A DNA stretch of 64,000 nucleotides, taken from positions 186,001 to 250,000 of the forward strand of contig JACKFF010000006.1 in assembly GCA_020632595.1 (NCBI GenBank). Direction: 5' to 3'. A model generated the notes under the pieces. The model ran no database searches. It was not told the origin of the DNA and saw nothing but the letters and a program-made list of their open reading frames with translations. The translations under genes and the position numbers were made by a program. This document shows, one piece after another, positions 8,657 to 17,635 of this stretch (the stretch's first letter is position 1; every line of letters starts with the position of its first letter). This stretch comes from Nitrospiraceae bacterium (GTDB lineage: Bacteria > Nitrospirota > Nitrospiria > Nitrospirales > UBA8639).

Positions 8657-11559
8657 GAGACGGGCTCCAATAAGGCAAAAGGAAAATGTTGAAAAAGCAC
8701 TCCTACAGGTAATCCTACCATGCTCAGGCCATTTTGTGGAGTGACAATTTCTTGGGTCAAAAGATTACGAAACGAGTGTGCCATGAATTCCGGAGGGAGC
8801 CGCATCGAGGTTTTTCCCCATATGGGTTCGCCGAGCGGACTGATGGTCTGGTCGGGGATAAGAGTCGTTAACAGTCGTGGGAATATGACCAAGCAGATCT
8901 GTGAGTGATTGTGTCTCATGAATCCGCACACATGATGGGCCTGTTCCCCCTTGAATTCCAGGGGTCGATACGATCCTTCCAGAAACAGTTGGGGGTTGCT
9001 CTTCCGGATATGAAGCGCGGTAGTGGTCAAATACATTTTGATCAGGCCGCTTTCGGCATCCTGTAACAACCGCTGGACAAGGTCGAGAGGAGCAATTGTC
9101 TTTTGCAAGTGTTGTAATTCGGACAGCCGTTGTTGTCTGAAGACGTAATCGACGGGTTGTCGGTTGTCCGGGTCGACCAGTCTGAAATCCCAGAGCTCCG
9201 TGCCTTGATAAAAGTCGGGGACACCGGGAGCAAGGATTTTAATAAGGACCTGACTCAGAGAATTATAGATCCCATATTTGGAAATGCGTTGTTGAAAGGG
9301 GATAAAATCTTGAAGAAAGACATTTGAAGACCTGAGAGAAAGGATGCGTGCAAGAAATTCTCCGACGGTGTTTTCCCAGGCTTCATCGGGATTTAACCAG
9401 CTGGTGTTCACTTTCGCTTCCCGTAAGGCTTTAACCATATACCCCTGCATGCGTCCCAAGAATTGAGGCTGTGCCGCTTCCGAGAGACCCTCCGATGGCC
9501 AGGCGCCGAGCAGTGTCTGGTAAATCAAGTATTCTTCATTCAAGCTCGGTGCCAGTTGATCATTGAGTTTGTGTTTGGCTTTTTTGTTCAGTCGATTCCA
9601 GGTCCTAAGATGCTGCCGCCATTCTTTGGGAATTTCCGACAACACATTGATTCGGGCCCGAACATCCTCGCTGCGTTTTGTGTCATGGGTGGACGTGGAG
9701 GAGAGGCTTGCCGGCCATTGGGTGGCCCGATCCTGCATGTATTGGTGAAATGTTGAAAGCGGGATACCAAAGTGTTGTGGCTCGCCGCCGACTTCATTTA
9801 AAGATGTGAGGCGGTTGTAACAATAGAAGGCGGTATCTTCGACGCCTTTCGCCGTGACCGGGCTGGTCGTTTGCTGAAATTTCATAACAAAAGGGCGGAT
9901 CACCTCCCAATCAAGATCCGGTGAATTCTGGGGAATTCTCAAGAGGAGATCGCGGATAAAATCGAAGACCAGGTTGCTGATGGCAGGATTGCGTCTTTTA
10001 GCTCGGGCCACCGCTAGCCGAATATACGCGCGATCACGATCCAGGACGCCTTCGAGAGGATCGGGTCCAATATAGGTTCGATACACCGGAAAACAGGCAA
10101 TGATTTCCCGGATCGCATGGATCAGACTATTGAGCGTAAAATCCCGTGAGCGCCGGTTTCGCTCAGAGAGGACATTCAGCTGATGCCCTAAAGCATTGAT
10201 TTCTCCTGACATGGAGCTGGTCATGATGAGGTTTTTGCAGTCATAAATCAGATCGTCATATTGGAGCGACTGTTTGGTAAATCGATTGTAGATCTGCTCG
10301 ATCTGTCGTTGGTGGGTTTCCTGGATGAATAATTGATTGACGAGGGCAAGGTAGTCATATCCGGTTGTGCCATGGCACAGCCAATCGGACGTGAGACGTT
10401 CCTCTGTACCCAGGATTTTTTCAACGAGGAGATAGAGGGAGCGGCCTTGGGCGTCGGTCTGAACCTCCAAGTGTTCAGCCGCCCATTGTTGCCATTGGGC
10501 CAGAAAGGCCCTTGGATTATACAGCCCGTCGACATGATCAATTCGCAGTCCATTCACGGCACCGGTTGTTAATAATTCAAATATTTTTTGATGGGCCGCT
10601 TGGAAGACTTCCGGTTGCTCCATGCGAATGGCCGCCAGTTGGTTAATGTCAAAAAACCGGCGATAATTTATTTCTTCAGCGGCGACCCGCCAATAGGCCA
10701 GGCGATAGGCCTGGTGACTTACCAGGCGGTCGAGGACATCGAATGTGCGGGGAGAGTCCTTCATGCCATTAAGTAACCGGATATTCTCCAGTAGAAAATC
10801 GCGAATGGTTGAATTGTCGGCAATCACCGTGGAGAGGCGGCGGCGGATCACCTCTTTCTCCCGGTATCGTTCGGCAACCCGCTCGGCTTCCGTCTCGGTT
10901 CTTGCCGGTAAATGGGAAAGAGCGGTGATAATGCTTTGATATTCATGCAAGTGCGGATCAGAATTTTCCAGAATTTGGTTGAGGGTGTCATGCCTGAAGG
11001 TCAGAATAGTACTCCATGTGCAGGGATCAATAGGCAGACGATTTTCATAATAGGTGAGGAAAAATTGTCCGTCGTCATAGTGGAGGGTGATTTCCTGGTT
11101 TTCGAGAACAATGCCGTATTGATCTCCGAGAATGGGAAGAAGCACCTTGTTTTCTAATTCCGGTTTCACCGGTGTCCAGTCAATATCGAAAAATGTGGCG
11201 TAATGTGAGGAGGGACCATTTTCCAAGACATCCTGCCACCAAAGATTCGTCGATGCGGCTATTCCCATATGATTCGGGACGACGTCCAATATCTGACCCA
11301 TGCCATGTTGGTGGAGTGCTTGGATAAACGCCTGAAAATCGGCCTCCGTCCCGATTTCTGGATTTAATTCCGTGGGATCGACCACGTCGTATCCATGAGT
11401 ACTCCCCGGAGTGGCTTTCAGATAGGGAGAGGCGTAGCAATCGGTAATGCCAAGTTGAGACAGATACGGGAGGATGCGAGAGGCGTCCTGGAATGTGAAT
11501 GATGCGTTAAACTGCAGGCGATAGGTCGAGAGGGGAATGTGCAGAGGCAGAGGAGTCAT
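8653..11559 (-). CDS. treY: Malto-oligosyltrehalose synthase TreY
   Basis: GH13 enzyme that rearranges the reducing-end alpha-1,4 linkage of a maltodextrin to alpha-1,1, giving maltooligosyl trehalose. The 968-aa protein begins PLSTYRLQFNASFTF, then TDCYASPYLKATPGSTHGYDVVD and ILDVVPNHMGI. The nucleophile region is VNGLRIDHVDGLYNP. It continues with TTSPVTAKGVEDTAFY, SSTSTHDTKRSEDVRARI and GVPDFYQGTELWDF, all TreY hallmarks. Length is normal. AAAGGAGGGAG precedes ATG 11559 and sits across the end of glgC, so the two are tightly coupled (10-nt gap). It works with TreZ at 15554-17431. Confidence 0.96.
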   Translation of the reverse strand: MTPLPLHIPLSTYRLQFNASFTFQDASRILPYLSQLGITDCYASPYLKATPGSTHGYDVVDPTELNPEIGTEADFQAFIQALHQHGMGQILDVVPNHMGIAASTNLWWQDVLENGPSSHYATFFDIDWTPVKPELENKVLLPILGDQYGIVLENQEITLHYDDGQFFLTYYENRLPIDPCTWSTILTFRHDTLNQILENSDPHLHEYQSIITALSHLPARTETEAERVAERYREKEVIRRRLSTVIADNSTIRDFLLENIRLLNGMKDSPRTFDVLDRLVSHQAYRLAYWRVAAEEINYRRFFDINQLAAIRMEQPEVFQAAHQKIFELLTTGAVNGLRIDHVDGLYNPRAFLAQWQQWAAEHLEVQTDAQGRSLYLLVEKILGTEERLTSDWLCHGTTGYDYLALVNQLFIQETHQRQIEQIYNRFTKQSLQYDDLIYDCKNLIMTSSMSGEINALGHQLNVLSERNRRSRDFTLNSLIHAIREIIACFPVYRTYIGPDPLEGVLDRDRAYIRLAVARAKRRNPAISNLVFDFIRDLLLRIPQNSPDLDWEVIRPFVMKFQQTTSPVTAKGVEDTAFYCYNRLTSLNEVGGEPQHFGIPLSTFHQYMQDRATQWPASLSSTSTHDTKRSEDVRARINVLSEIPKEWRQHLRTWNRLNKKAKHKLNDQLAPSLNEEYLIYQTLLGAWPSEGLSEAAQPQFLGRMQGYMVKALREAKVNTSWLNPDEAWENTVGEFLARILSLRSSNVFLQDFIPFQQRISKYGIYNSLSQVLIKILAPGVPDFYQGTELWDFRLVDPDNRQPVDYVFRQQRLSELQHLQKTIAPLDLVQRLLQDAESGLIKMYLTTTALHIRKSNPQLFLEGSYRPLEFKGEQAHHVCGFMRHNHSQICLVIFPRLLTTLIPDQTISPLGEPIWGKTSMRLPPEFMAHSFRNLLTQEIVTPQNGLSMVGLPVGVLFQHFPFALLEPVS

Positions 11560-11569
11560 GCTCCCTCCT

Positions 11570-12862
11570 TTATGTCAAAGAGGAGGGTGAGGAATGGATG
11601 GCCCGTCCGCCATAGGATTGCCCGCGAGGGATGAGAGTGAGGCCGAGCTTCCCGGTTGTGGATCGCCGACTGTCTCGTCCGTGTTTGTCTCCTAGTGTGG
11701 TTCCGGCCGAAATTATGTTAAATCGGTCAATGATACAGCGGTGGAGTTGGCAATTGGATCCAATGAGTGTCCCGTCAAGAATAATTGATTCTTCTATGGT
11801 ACAGCCTTCTCCAATTCTGACATTGCGTCCAATGATGGAACGTTTTACCGTACTCTCTACGACGAGGCTGCCCTGGCCGACCATGGCATCATCCATATGG
11901 GATCGGACTAAACTGGCAACGGGTTCAACCGACGCATCGGTCAGAATAGGCCATTTGACATTTCGTAAGTCAAGGATCGGCGACTCTCCCAGAATATCCA
12001 TGTTTGCTTGCCAATAGGCCTCCAGGGTTCCGACGTCACGCCAGTAGCCCCATTCTTCGTAGGGATGAATGCCGGGAACCACGTTATCCATGAAGTCATA
12101 AGCGAGGACCCGGTGAGATTTGATGAGCGACGGAATAATGTTCCGGCCAAAATCGTGCGTGCCGGCTTGACTGGCATCTTGTTCCAGGATTTTCACAAGA
12201 ATGTCGGCGTTAAAAATATAATTTCCCATCGAACTAAACGCCATCCCGGGATTTTCAGGCATGGGCTTGGGAGAGGCCGGCTTTTCCTCAAATCCAATAA
12301 TTTGATGATCGGCATTGACTTCGACAATTCCGAATCCCTTTGCTGCTTGAATCGGAACGGGAAGAGACGCGACGGTCACATCCGCTTCCTGGTCAAGATG
12401 AAATTGAATCATCTGACGAACATCCATACGGTAAATATGATCGGCTCCGAAGACCGCCACCAATCCTGGCGCAAAGTCATGAATGAGGTTAATATTCTGA
12501 TAGACGGCATCGGCTGTCCCTTCGTACCATTTGCCGCGTCCCTTCATCTGGGGAGGGACGACCGTAATAAAGTTTTGACGGTTGGTACCGCCAAAACGCC
12601 ACGCCCTTCTCAGGTGTTCAATCAAAGATTGTGAGCGGTATTGCACCAGCACATACATGGACTGGATGCCGGAATTAATAAAATTGCTGAGGACAAAATC
12701 GACAATACGATAGGTGCCGGCAAACGGCACGGACGGTTTACTTCGTTGTTCCGTTAACGGCATGAGCCGTTCCCCTTTTCCACCGGCCATGATCATGGCC
12801 AGGATTTTCTGGGGCGTCCGTTCGATGATTTTTTTGCGTCGAGGTCTGGAAGGGCTCTTCAT
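11570..12862 (-). CDS. glgC: Glucose-1-phosphate adenylyltransferase GlgC
   Basis: Makes ADP-glucose from ATP and glucose-1-phosphate, usually the controlled step of bacterial glycogen synthesis. The 430-aa protein has the nucleotide-binding start MIMAGGKGERLMPLT, KPSVPFAGTYRIVDFVLSN, FGADHIYRMD and the sugar-phosphate site GIVEVN...GFEEKPA. A C-terminal left-handed beta-helix follows, with repeats such as IIGRNVRIGEGCTI. It lies 6 nt after the LapA-like gene and 10 nt before treY, in one leftward operon. No glycogen synthase (glgA) is in the window. Confidence 0.96.
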   Translation of the reverse strand: MKSPSRPRRKKIIERTPQKILAMIMAGGKGERLMPLTEQRSKPSVPFAGTYRIVDFVLSNFINSGIQSMYVLVQYRSQSLIEHLRRAWRFGGTNRQNFITVVPPQMKGRGKWYEGTADAVYQNINLIHDFAPGLVAVFGADHIYRMDVRQMIQFHLDQEADVTVASLPVPIQAAKGFGIVEVNADHQIIGFEEKPASPKPMPENPGMAFSSMGNYIFNADILVKILEQDASQAGTHDFGRNIIPSLIKSHRVLAYDFMDNVVPGIHPYEEWGYWRDVGTLEAYWQANMDILGESPILDLRNVKWPILTDASVEPVASLVRSHMDDAMVGQGSLVVESTVKRSIIGRNVRIGEGCTIEESIILDGTLIGSNCQLHRCIIDRFNIISAGTTLGDKHGRDSRRSTTGKLGLTLIPRGQSYGGRAIHSSPSSLT

Positions 12863-12868
12863 AGGGGT

Positions 12869-13150
12869 TTAGGTGTTGGACGGAGGATTGGTGAATTCGG
12901 CGACGGAGCGTTCCAGTGTCGCAATCGTTTTTTGTTGCTTGGCGATCAGCCGGATTTTTTTTATATAGACGGGCAATGCAGCCAGTACGGTCAGGCCGAC
13001 TCCTAACGCCAAAGCCGTGAGCAATATGAGGGCCTGCGACCCTTGAAAGGTCCAGGCAAAAAAGTTCAGAATGACGGGCTCGGAGTTTTGTATCGAAAAG
13101 GCAACTGCAAAGAACAACAAAAGCAGCAACGCCAACAGTGCAGAATACAT
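12869..13150 (-). CDS. LapA-domain (DUF1049-like) membrane protein
   Basis: A 93-aa protein with two hydrophobic segments separated by a short loop containing FSIQNSEPVILNFFAWTF, the LapA/DUF1049 hallmark. A short C-terminal coiled coil (IAKQQKTIATLERSVAEF) follows. In E. coli, LapA works with LapB in lipopolysaccharide control, but many members are uncharacterised and no lapB is visible here. It is the first gene of the leftward operon leading to glgC and treY. Its start lies 50 bp from glgB, so both promoters must share that gap. Confidence 0.78.
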   Translation of the reverse strand: MYSALLALLLLLFFAVAFSIQNSEPVILNFFAWTFQGSQALILLTALALGVGLTVLAALPVYIKKIRLIAKQQKTIATLERSVAEFTNPPSNT

Positions 13151-13200
13151 AGTCCCTTTTGTTATGTTAGGATGTTGTTAATTAACACAGAAAGGACTTA
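13151..13200. promoter_or_regulatory. Short divergent promoter region, lapA-glgC-treY and glgB
   Basis: Only 50 bp separate the two divergent starts. The segment is AT-rich and contains GTTAATTAAC (13177-13186), a perfect 10-bp palindrome that could bind a dimeric regulator or form part of overlapping promoters. GAAAGGA just before 13201 is the glgB Shine-Dalgarno. Shared control of both operons is inferred from this geometry. Confidence 0.45.
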
Positions 13201-15408
13201 TTGGCAATGCCAACGCTCTCAAATCGTTTTCAACGACTGGTTTCGGCCACCGAATGGGATCCGTTTTCCACATTGGGTCCTCATCGTGGGGAATCAACCG
13301 AATCTTCTGGTATCTGCATCAGGGCTTTCCTGCCTGAGGCTGCCGAAGTTGCGGTGCTTCCCGGTTCAAATGGCGATAGCCCCATTCCCATGAAGCTTGT
13401 CCATCCTGCTGGAATTTTTGAAGCACGATGGGAGAGGCCATTGGGCACGGATTACCAGTTTCGCATTGTCGATCGACAGGGAAAATCCAGTCAACGCCAT
13501 GACCCCTATGCGTTTCTTCCTCGTATCTCGGATTTTGATTTGCATTTGTTCGGTGAGGGCAAACTCTATAGAGCCTATGAACAGCTTGGGGCGCAAGTTT
13601 GCATCCATCAGAATATTCATGGGGTGAACTTTGCTGTGTGGGCACCCAATGCCAAACGGGTCAGCGTGGTTGGAGACTTCAATGAATGGGATGGGCGCCG
13701 GCATCCGATGAGAAGCCGCGGAGGTGGTGGAATTTGGGAGTTATTTATTCCGGATATGCATGATGGTGCGGTATATAAATTCGAAATTTTACCGCAAAAT
13801 GGGGATGCGCCTTTTTTGAAAGCGGATCCGTATGCCTCCTCAGCAGAATTACGACCCAAAACGGCCTCTGTTGTTTGTGACCTTTCCGGGTATGAGTGGC
13901 GCGATGGAGAGTGGATGGCAGCCAGGCAAACATGTAATCCTCTCGCTCAGCCTTGGTCCATCTATGAGGTGCATTTGGGGTCCTGGAGACGCGTTCCAGA
14001 GGAAGGGTCTCGATGGTTGACCTATTCAGAATTAGCGCAAACCCTCATTCCCTATGTGAAGGACATGGGATTTACCCACATTGAGCTGATGCCGGTGACG
14101 GAACATCCCTTTGACGGGTCCTGGGGGTATCAGGCCACCGGATATTTTGCACCCACAAGCCGGTTTGGTTCTCCTGCGGAGTTTATGGCGTTTGTGGACG
14201 CCTGCCATCAGGCTGGGATCGGGGTCCTGATGGATTGGGCTCCGGCGCACTTTCCCGAAGATCCTCATGGGTTGGCCTGGTTTGATGGGACACATTTATA
14301 TGATCATTCGGACCCGCGGCTTGGATATCATCCAGAATGGAATAGCCGGATTTTTAATTATGGTCGGACCGAAGTTAAAAACTTTCTGATCAATAGCGCA
14401 CTCAGTTGGTTTGACCGGTATCATATCGATGGTCTTCGGGTGGACGCGGTCGCATCAATGCTCTATCTCGATTATGCCAGAAAATCCGGCGAATGGATTC
14501 CCAATAAATTCGGGGGCAGAGAGAATCTTGAAGCAGTGGAATTTTTGAAAGAGCTCAATGCCGTGGCACACCAGGAACACCCCGGTATTGTGATGATTGC
14601 CGAAGAATCCACCGCATGGCCGGGGGTCTCGAGGCCGACTTATGTGGGAGGGTTGGGATTTACCTTTAAATGGAACATGGGGTGGATGCACGATACCCTG
14701 GATTATTTTAGTCTGGATCCTATTTATCGGAGATATCATCAACATAACGTGACCTTCGGATTAGTCTATGCATTTACCGAAAACTTCGTCCTCCCGCTTT
14801 CTCATGATGAAGTTGTCCATGGCAAGAAATCGCTCCTTGATAAAATGCCAGGTGACGAATGGCAGCGATTTGCAAATTTGCGGGCGTTGTATGGACACAT
14901 GTGGGGCCATCCTGGAAAGAAAATGTTATTCATGGGCTGCGAGATCGGCCAATGGTGGGAATGGAATCATGATGATAGCCTGCAATGGCATCTGCTTGAG
15001 TACGATCGGCATCGGGGTCTTCAGCGTTACGTCGCTGATCTCAATCGATTATATGCCTCGCAACCCGCGTTCCACCAAGTCGATTATGATTGGACGGGGT
15101 TTCAGTGGATCGATCTCCATGACAGTGACCATTCGACGCTCACGTATTTCAGGCGAGCTAAAGATCCTTCCGATATTGTGGTCTGTGCCCTGAACCTCAC
15201 CCCTGTTCCTCGAGAAGCCTATCGAATGGGCGTGCCGACCGCCGGATATTATCGAGAGCTTTTAAACAGTGACTCTGAGATGTACGGTGGAAGTAATATG
15301 GGGAATGCTGGAGGCGTACAGGCCGAAAGCATGCCTTGGCATGGCCAGCCGTTTTCTGTGGTTATTACCCTCCCGCCTTTAGCCGCAGTCTTTTTTAAGC
15401 CTGTTTAG
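13201..15408 (+). CDS. glgB: 1,4-alpha-glucan branching enzyme GlgB
   Basis: Introduces alpha-1,6 branches into glycogen. The 735-aa protein has an N-terminal extension domain, then a CBM48 domain (NFAVWAPNAKRVSVVGDFNEWDG), then a GH13 barrel. Active-site blocks: MPVTEHPFDGSWGYQ, DWAPAHFP, GLRVDAVASMLYLDY (nucleophile Asp), MIAEESTAWP (acid/base Glu) and LPLSHDEVVHGK. The C-terminal beta domain is complete. The start may be TTG 13201 (AAAGG 5 nt upstream) or ATG 13207. It is divergent from the glgC operon and convergent with treZ. Confidence 0.96.
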   Translation: MAMPTLSNRFQRLVSATEWDPFSTLGPHRGESTESSGICIRAFLPEAAEVAVLPGSNGDSPIPMKLVHPAGIFEARWERPLGTDYQFRIVDRQGKSSQRHDPYAFLPRISDFDLHLFGEGKLYRAYEQLGAQVCIHQNIHGVNFAVWAPNAKRVSVVGDFNEWDGRRHPMRSRGGGGIWELFIPDMHDGAVYKFEILPQNGDAPFLKADPYASSAELRPKTASVVCDLSGYEWRDGEWMAARQTCNPLAQPWSIYEVHLGSWRRVPEEGSRWLTYSELAQTLIPYVKDMGFTHIELMPVTEHPFDGSWGYQATGYFAPTSRFGSPAEFMAFVDACHQAGIGVLMDWAPAHFPEDPHGLAWFDGTHLYDHSDPRLGYHPEWNSRIFNYGRTEVKNFLINSALSWFDRYHIDGLRVDAVASMLYLDYARKSGEWIPNKFGGRENLEAVEFLKELNAVAHQEHPGIVMIAEESTAWPGVSRPTYVGGLGFTFKWNMGWMHDTLDYFSLDPIYRRYHQHNVTFGLVYAFTENFVLPLSHDEVVHGKKSLLDKMPGDEWQRFANLRALYGHMWGHPGKKMLFMGCEIGQWWEWNHDDSLQWHLLEYDRHRGLQRYVADLNRLYASQPAFHQVDYDWTGFQWIDLHDSDHSTLTYFRRAKDPSDIVVCALNLTPVPREAYRMGVPTAGYYRELLNSDSEMYGGSNMGNAGGVQAESMPWHGQPFSVVITLPPLAAVFFKPV

Positions 15409-15455
15409 ATTTTCGAGATCTCTGTGAAATGTCTATGCTTCCCCCGCCATTTCAG

Positions 15456-15488
15456 GCCGGTTGGGGTGGTGAGCCGGCAACGATTTTT
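15456..15488 (+). terminator. Possible glgB terminator
   Basis: GCCGG (15456-15460) pairs with CCGGC (15474-15478) across a 13-nt loop and is followed after a few bases by TTTTT. The stem is only 5 bp, so this is a weak candidate in the convergent glgB/treZ gap. Confidence 0.3.
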
Positions 15489-15553
15489 ATCACCCGGACA
15501 GAGAAGGAAGGATCTTCACCCTTATGCCCGGTCTTAATGGTCCTGGCCTGAAC

Positions 15554-17431
15554 CTAGTCAGATTTCAGAAAAATCCAGGCGGGATAGGGTGGTAGCTTGA
15601 GAGAGACCTGCTCCACATTCTGAACGGTTAGATTGGAGGGAGCCAGGAGTTCGTTCTGATCGCCAGCGGTGAAGGTTCCACTATCCAAACGGGATTGCCA
15701 ATTCCCTTTTGGAAGCTTTACTAACGCTAGGGACGCCTTGTGGTGAAAACCCAGGAGGACCAGGGCCTCGGGGCCTTGTTTAGCGCGGCGATGAATCATG
15801 AGCAATTGACTTTTTGCATGTGACCCGACCTGGATTCTGTGGCCTTTCGCTCCTGTGCCTAATGCAGGAATAGATTTGCGCAGGTCAATCAATGCCTGGC
15901 ACCACCGCGTGTGCGCGAGTTGTTGGGGGTTGGTCTCAAGACAAGGATGCATGGTGGAACGAACAAAGGTCTCTTGAGCATAGGGATCGGGAATGTCCGT
16001 CCATCCGAACGCTGCGAATTCCCTGGTTCTCCCCTGCCGGACGGCTTCAATTAACGCAGGATCTCCGTGGTCGATGAAATACAAAAAAGGTGCAGTTTCG
16101 CCGTATTCTTCTCCCATAAATAAGAGAGGAAGATACGGTGAGAGAAGTACGGTGGCATTGGCGATTTTGAGGGCTTCAAAGCTCACCAAGCTACTGAGTC
16201 GGTCTCCCTGTGCGCGATTGCCGATTTGATCATGATTTTGGGCGCATACCACAAGTTGTGTGGGTGAGCAGGGCTTGAAAGAATTGCCATGTTTCCGTCG
16301 CCGATGTGGAGAATATTGTCCTGAATAGACCACGCCTTCCCGTATGGCCTTACTCAGGTCTTTTAGTTGTCCAAAGTCTTCATAGTAGCCCTTACGCTCT
16401 TTTGTGAGCAGCGCATGCAGGGCATGATGAAAGTCATCGCTCCATTGCCCGTCCAGTCCATATCCCCCCCGTGAGACAGGCGAAATGATGCGGACATCAT
16501 TCAGATCGCTTTCGGCAATGACCTGCACCTGGCGCCCGAGTCGTTCTCCTTCCGCATGGACGGCTTCTCCAATGTCCTGAAGAAGATGTTTGGCGCTGAA
16601 GTCGAAGATGCCGTGAATCGCATCTAAGCGTAACGCATCGATGTGGTATTCATGAATCCAATAGACTGCATTGCTGATCATAAAATGTCTGACAGGATCA
16701 CTATCGGGTCCATCGTAGTTGAGGGCGCTCCCCCATGGGGTTTTATAGGTATCGGTAAAGTATGGACCAAAGTCACCAAGGTAATTCCCTTCCGGACCCA
16801 GGTGGTTATAGACCACGTCCATGATCACCGCGAGGCCGGCTGCATGACAGGCATTGACCAATCGCTTGAGGCCTTCGGGGCCACCATAGTTGTGTTGCGG
16901 AGCAAAGAGGAAGGTTCCATCGTATCCCCAGTTTCTGGATCCAGGGCATTGCGCCACCGGCAAGAGTTCAATGGCCGTGATGCCAATCTGGTCACGCAAA
17001 TAGGGCAGACGGCTGATGATGGCATCAAAGGTCCCGTCCTGTGTAAAGGTGCCGGTATGGAGCTCGTAGATGATGTATTGGTCAAGGGGCAGGCCACGCC
17101 AATCTGTATCCGTCCAGGAAAATGCCAGAGGATTGATAATTTCTGAGGGGCCGTGAACGCCCGCCGGTTGAGATCGGGAAGCCGGGTCGGGGCGTTCCAT
17201 GGTGTGATTTAATACATAGTGATAGCGGGTGCCTGGAGAAAGGTTTTGCACGGTGCCTTTCCAATATCCAAAGGATTCATGGCGCAGGGGAGTCGGTCCT
17301 TCAGTATTTCCGATGATTTTGACGGCCACCGACTGGGCCTTGGGGGCCCATACCCGAAACTCGACAGAAGAGGGGTCGATACACGATGCTCCCAGTTCTA
17401 ATTGCCATCCTACGGCCTTATGTATTTTCAA
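15554..17431 (-). CDS. treZ: Malto-oligosyltrehalose trehalohydrolase TreZ
   Basis: Cleaves maltooligosyl trehalose made by TreY, releasing free trehalose. The 625-aa GH13 protein has an N-terminal E-set/CBM48-like domain (VEFRVWAPKAQSVAVKI), then YIIYELHTGTFT and IELLPVAQCPGSRNWGYDG. It continues with VIMDVVYNHLGPEGNYL, IDALRLDAIHGIFDFS (nucleophile), VIAESDLNDVRI and CAQNHDQIGNRAQGDRL, all TreZ-specific. The start is TTG 17431, supported by GGGAGG 8 nt upstream. It is divergent from glgX, with about 200 bp of control region between them. Confidence 0.95.
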   Translation of the reverse strand: MKIHKAVGWQLELGASCIDPSSVEFRVWAPKAQSVAVKIIGNTEGPTPLRHESFGYWKGTVQNLSPGTRYHYVLNHTMERPDPASRSQPAGVHGPSEIINPLAFSWTDTDWRGLPLDQYIIYELHTGTFTQDGTFDAIISRLPYLRDQIGITAIELLPVAQCPGSRNWGYDGTFLFAPQHNYGGPEGLKRLVNACHAAGLAVIMDVVYNHLGPEGNYLGDFGPYFTDTYKTPWGSALNYDGPDSDPVRHFMISNAVYWIHEYHIDALRLDAIHGIFDFSAKHLLQDIGEAVHAEGERLGRQVQVIAESDLNDVRIISPVSRGGYGLDGQWSDDFHHALHALLTKERKGYYEDFGQLKDLSKAIREGVVYSGQYSPHRRRKHGNSFKPCSPTQLVVCAQNHDQIGNRAQGDRLSSLVSFEALKIANATVLLSPYLPLLFMGEEYGETAPFLYFIDHGDPALIEAVRQGRTREFAAFGWTDIPDPYAQETFVRSTMHPCLETNPQQLAHTRWCQALIDLRKSIPALGTGAKGHRIQVGSHAKSQLLMIHRRAKQGPEALVLLGFHHKASLALVKLPKGNWQSRLDSGTFTAGDQNELLAPSNLTVQNVEQVSLKLPPYPAWIFLKSD

Positions 17432-17635
17432 ATCTGTTTCCTCCCTGCTGGTTTTTTTCTACAGATTGTTGGCTGGTGGCAATAGGATGAAGGAAAGCTT
17501 AACAAAAAGATGGAGGGCTGTATATGGAACGCCAGAAGCGTTTGATGGGGGTTTGCCCCGTTTTGAGATATGCTGTATCATCGTCCCCCGCTATTCCCGA
17601 TATCCGGAAACCCACATCCAGGAGAGTAGAATATT

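Noticed and set aside
12008..12634. 208-codon plus-strand frame
   Set aside because: It lies fully opposite glgC, whose conserved motifs cover this span; it has no protein family and no ribosome-binding site.
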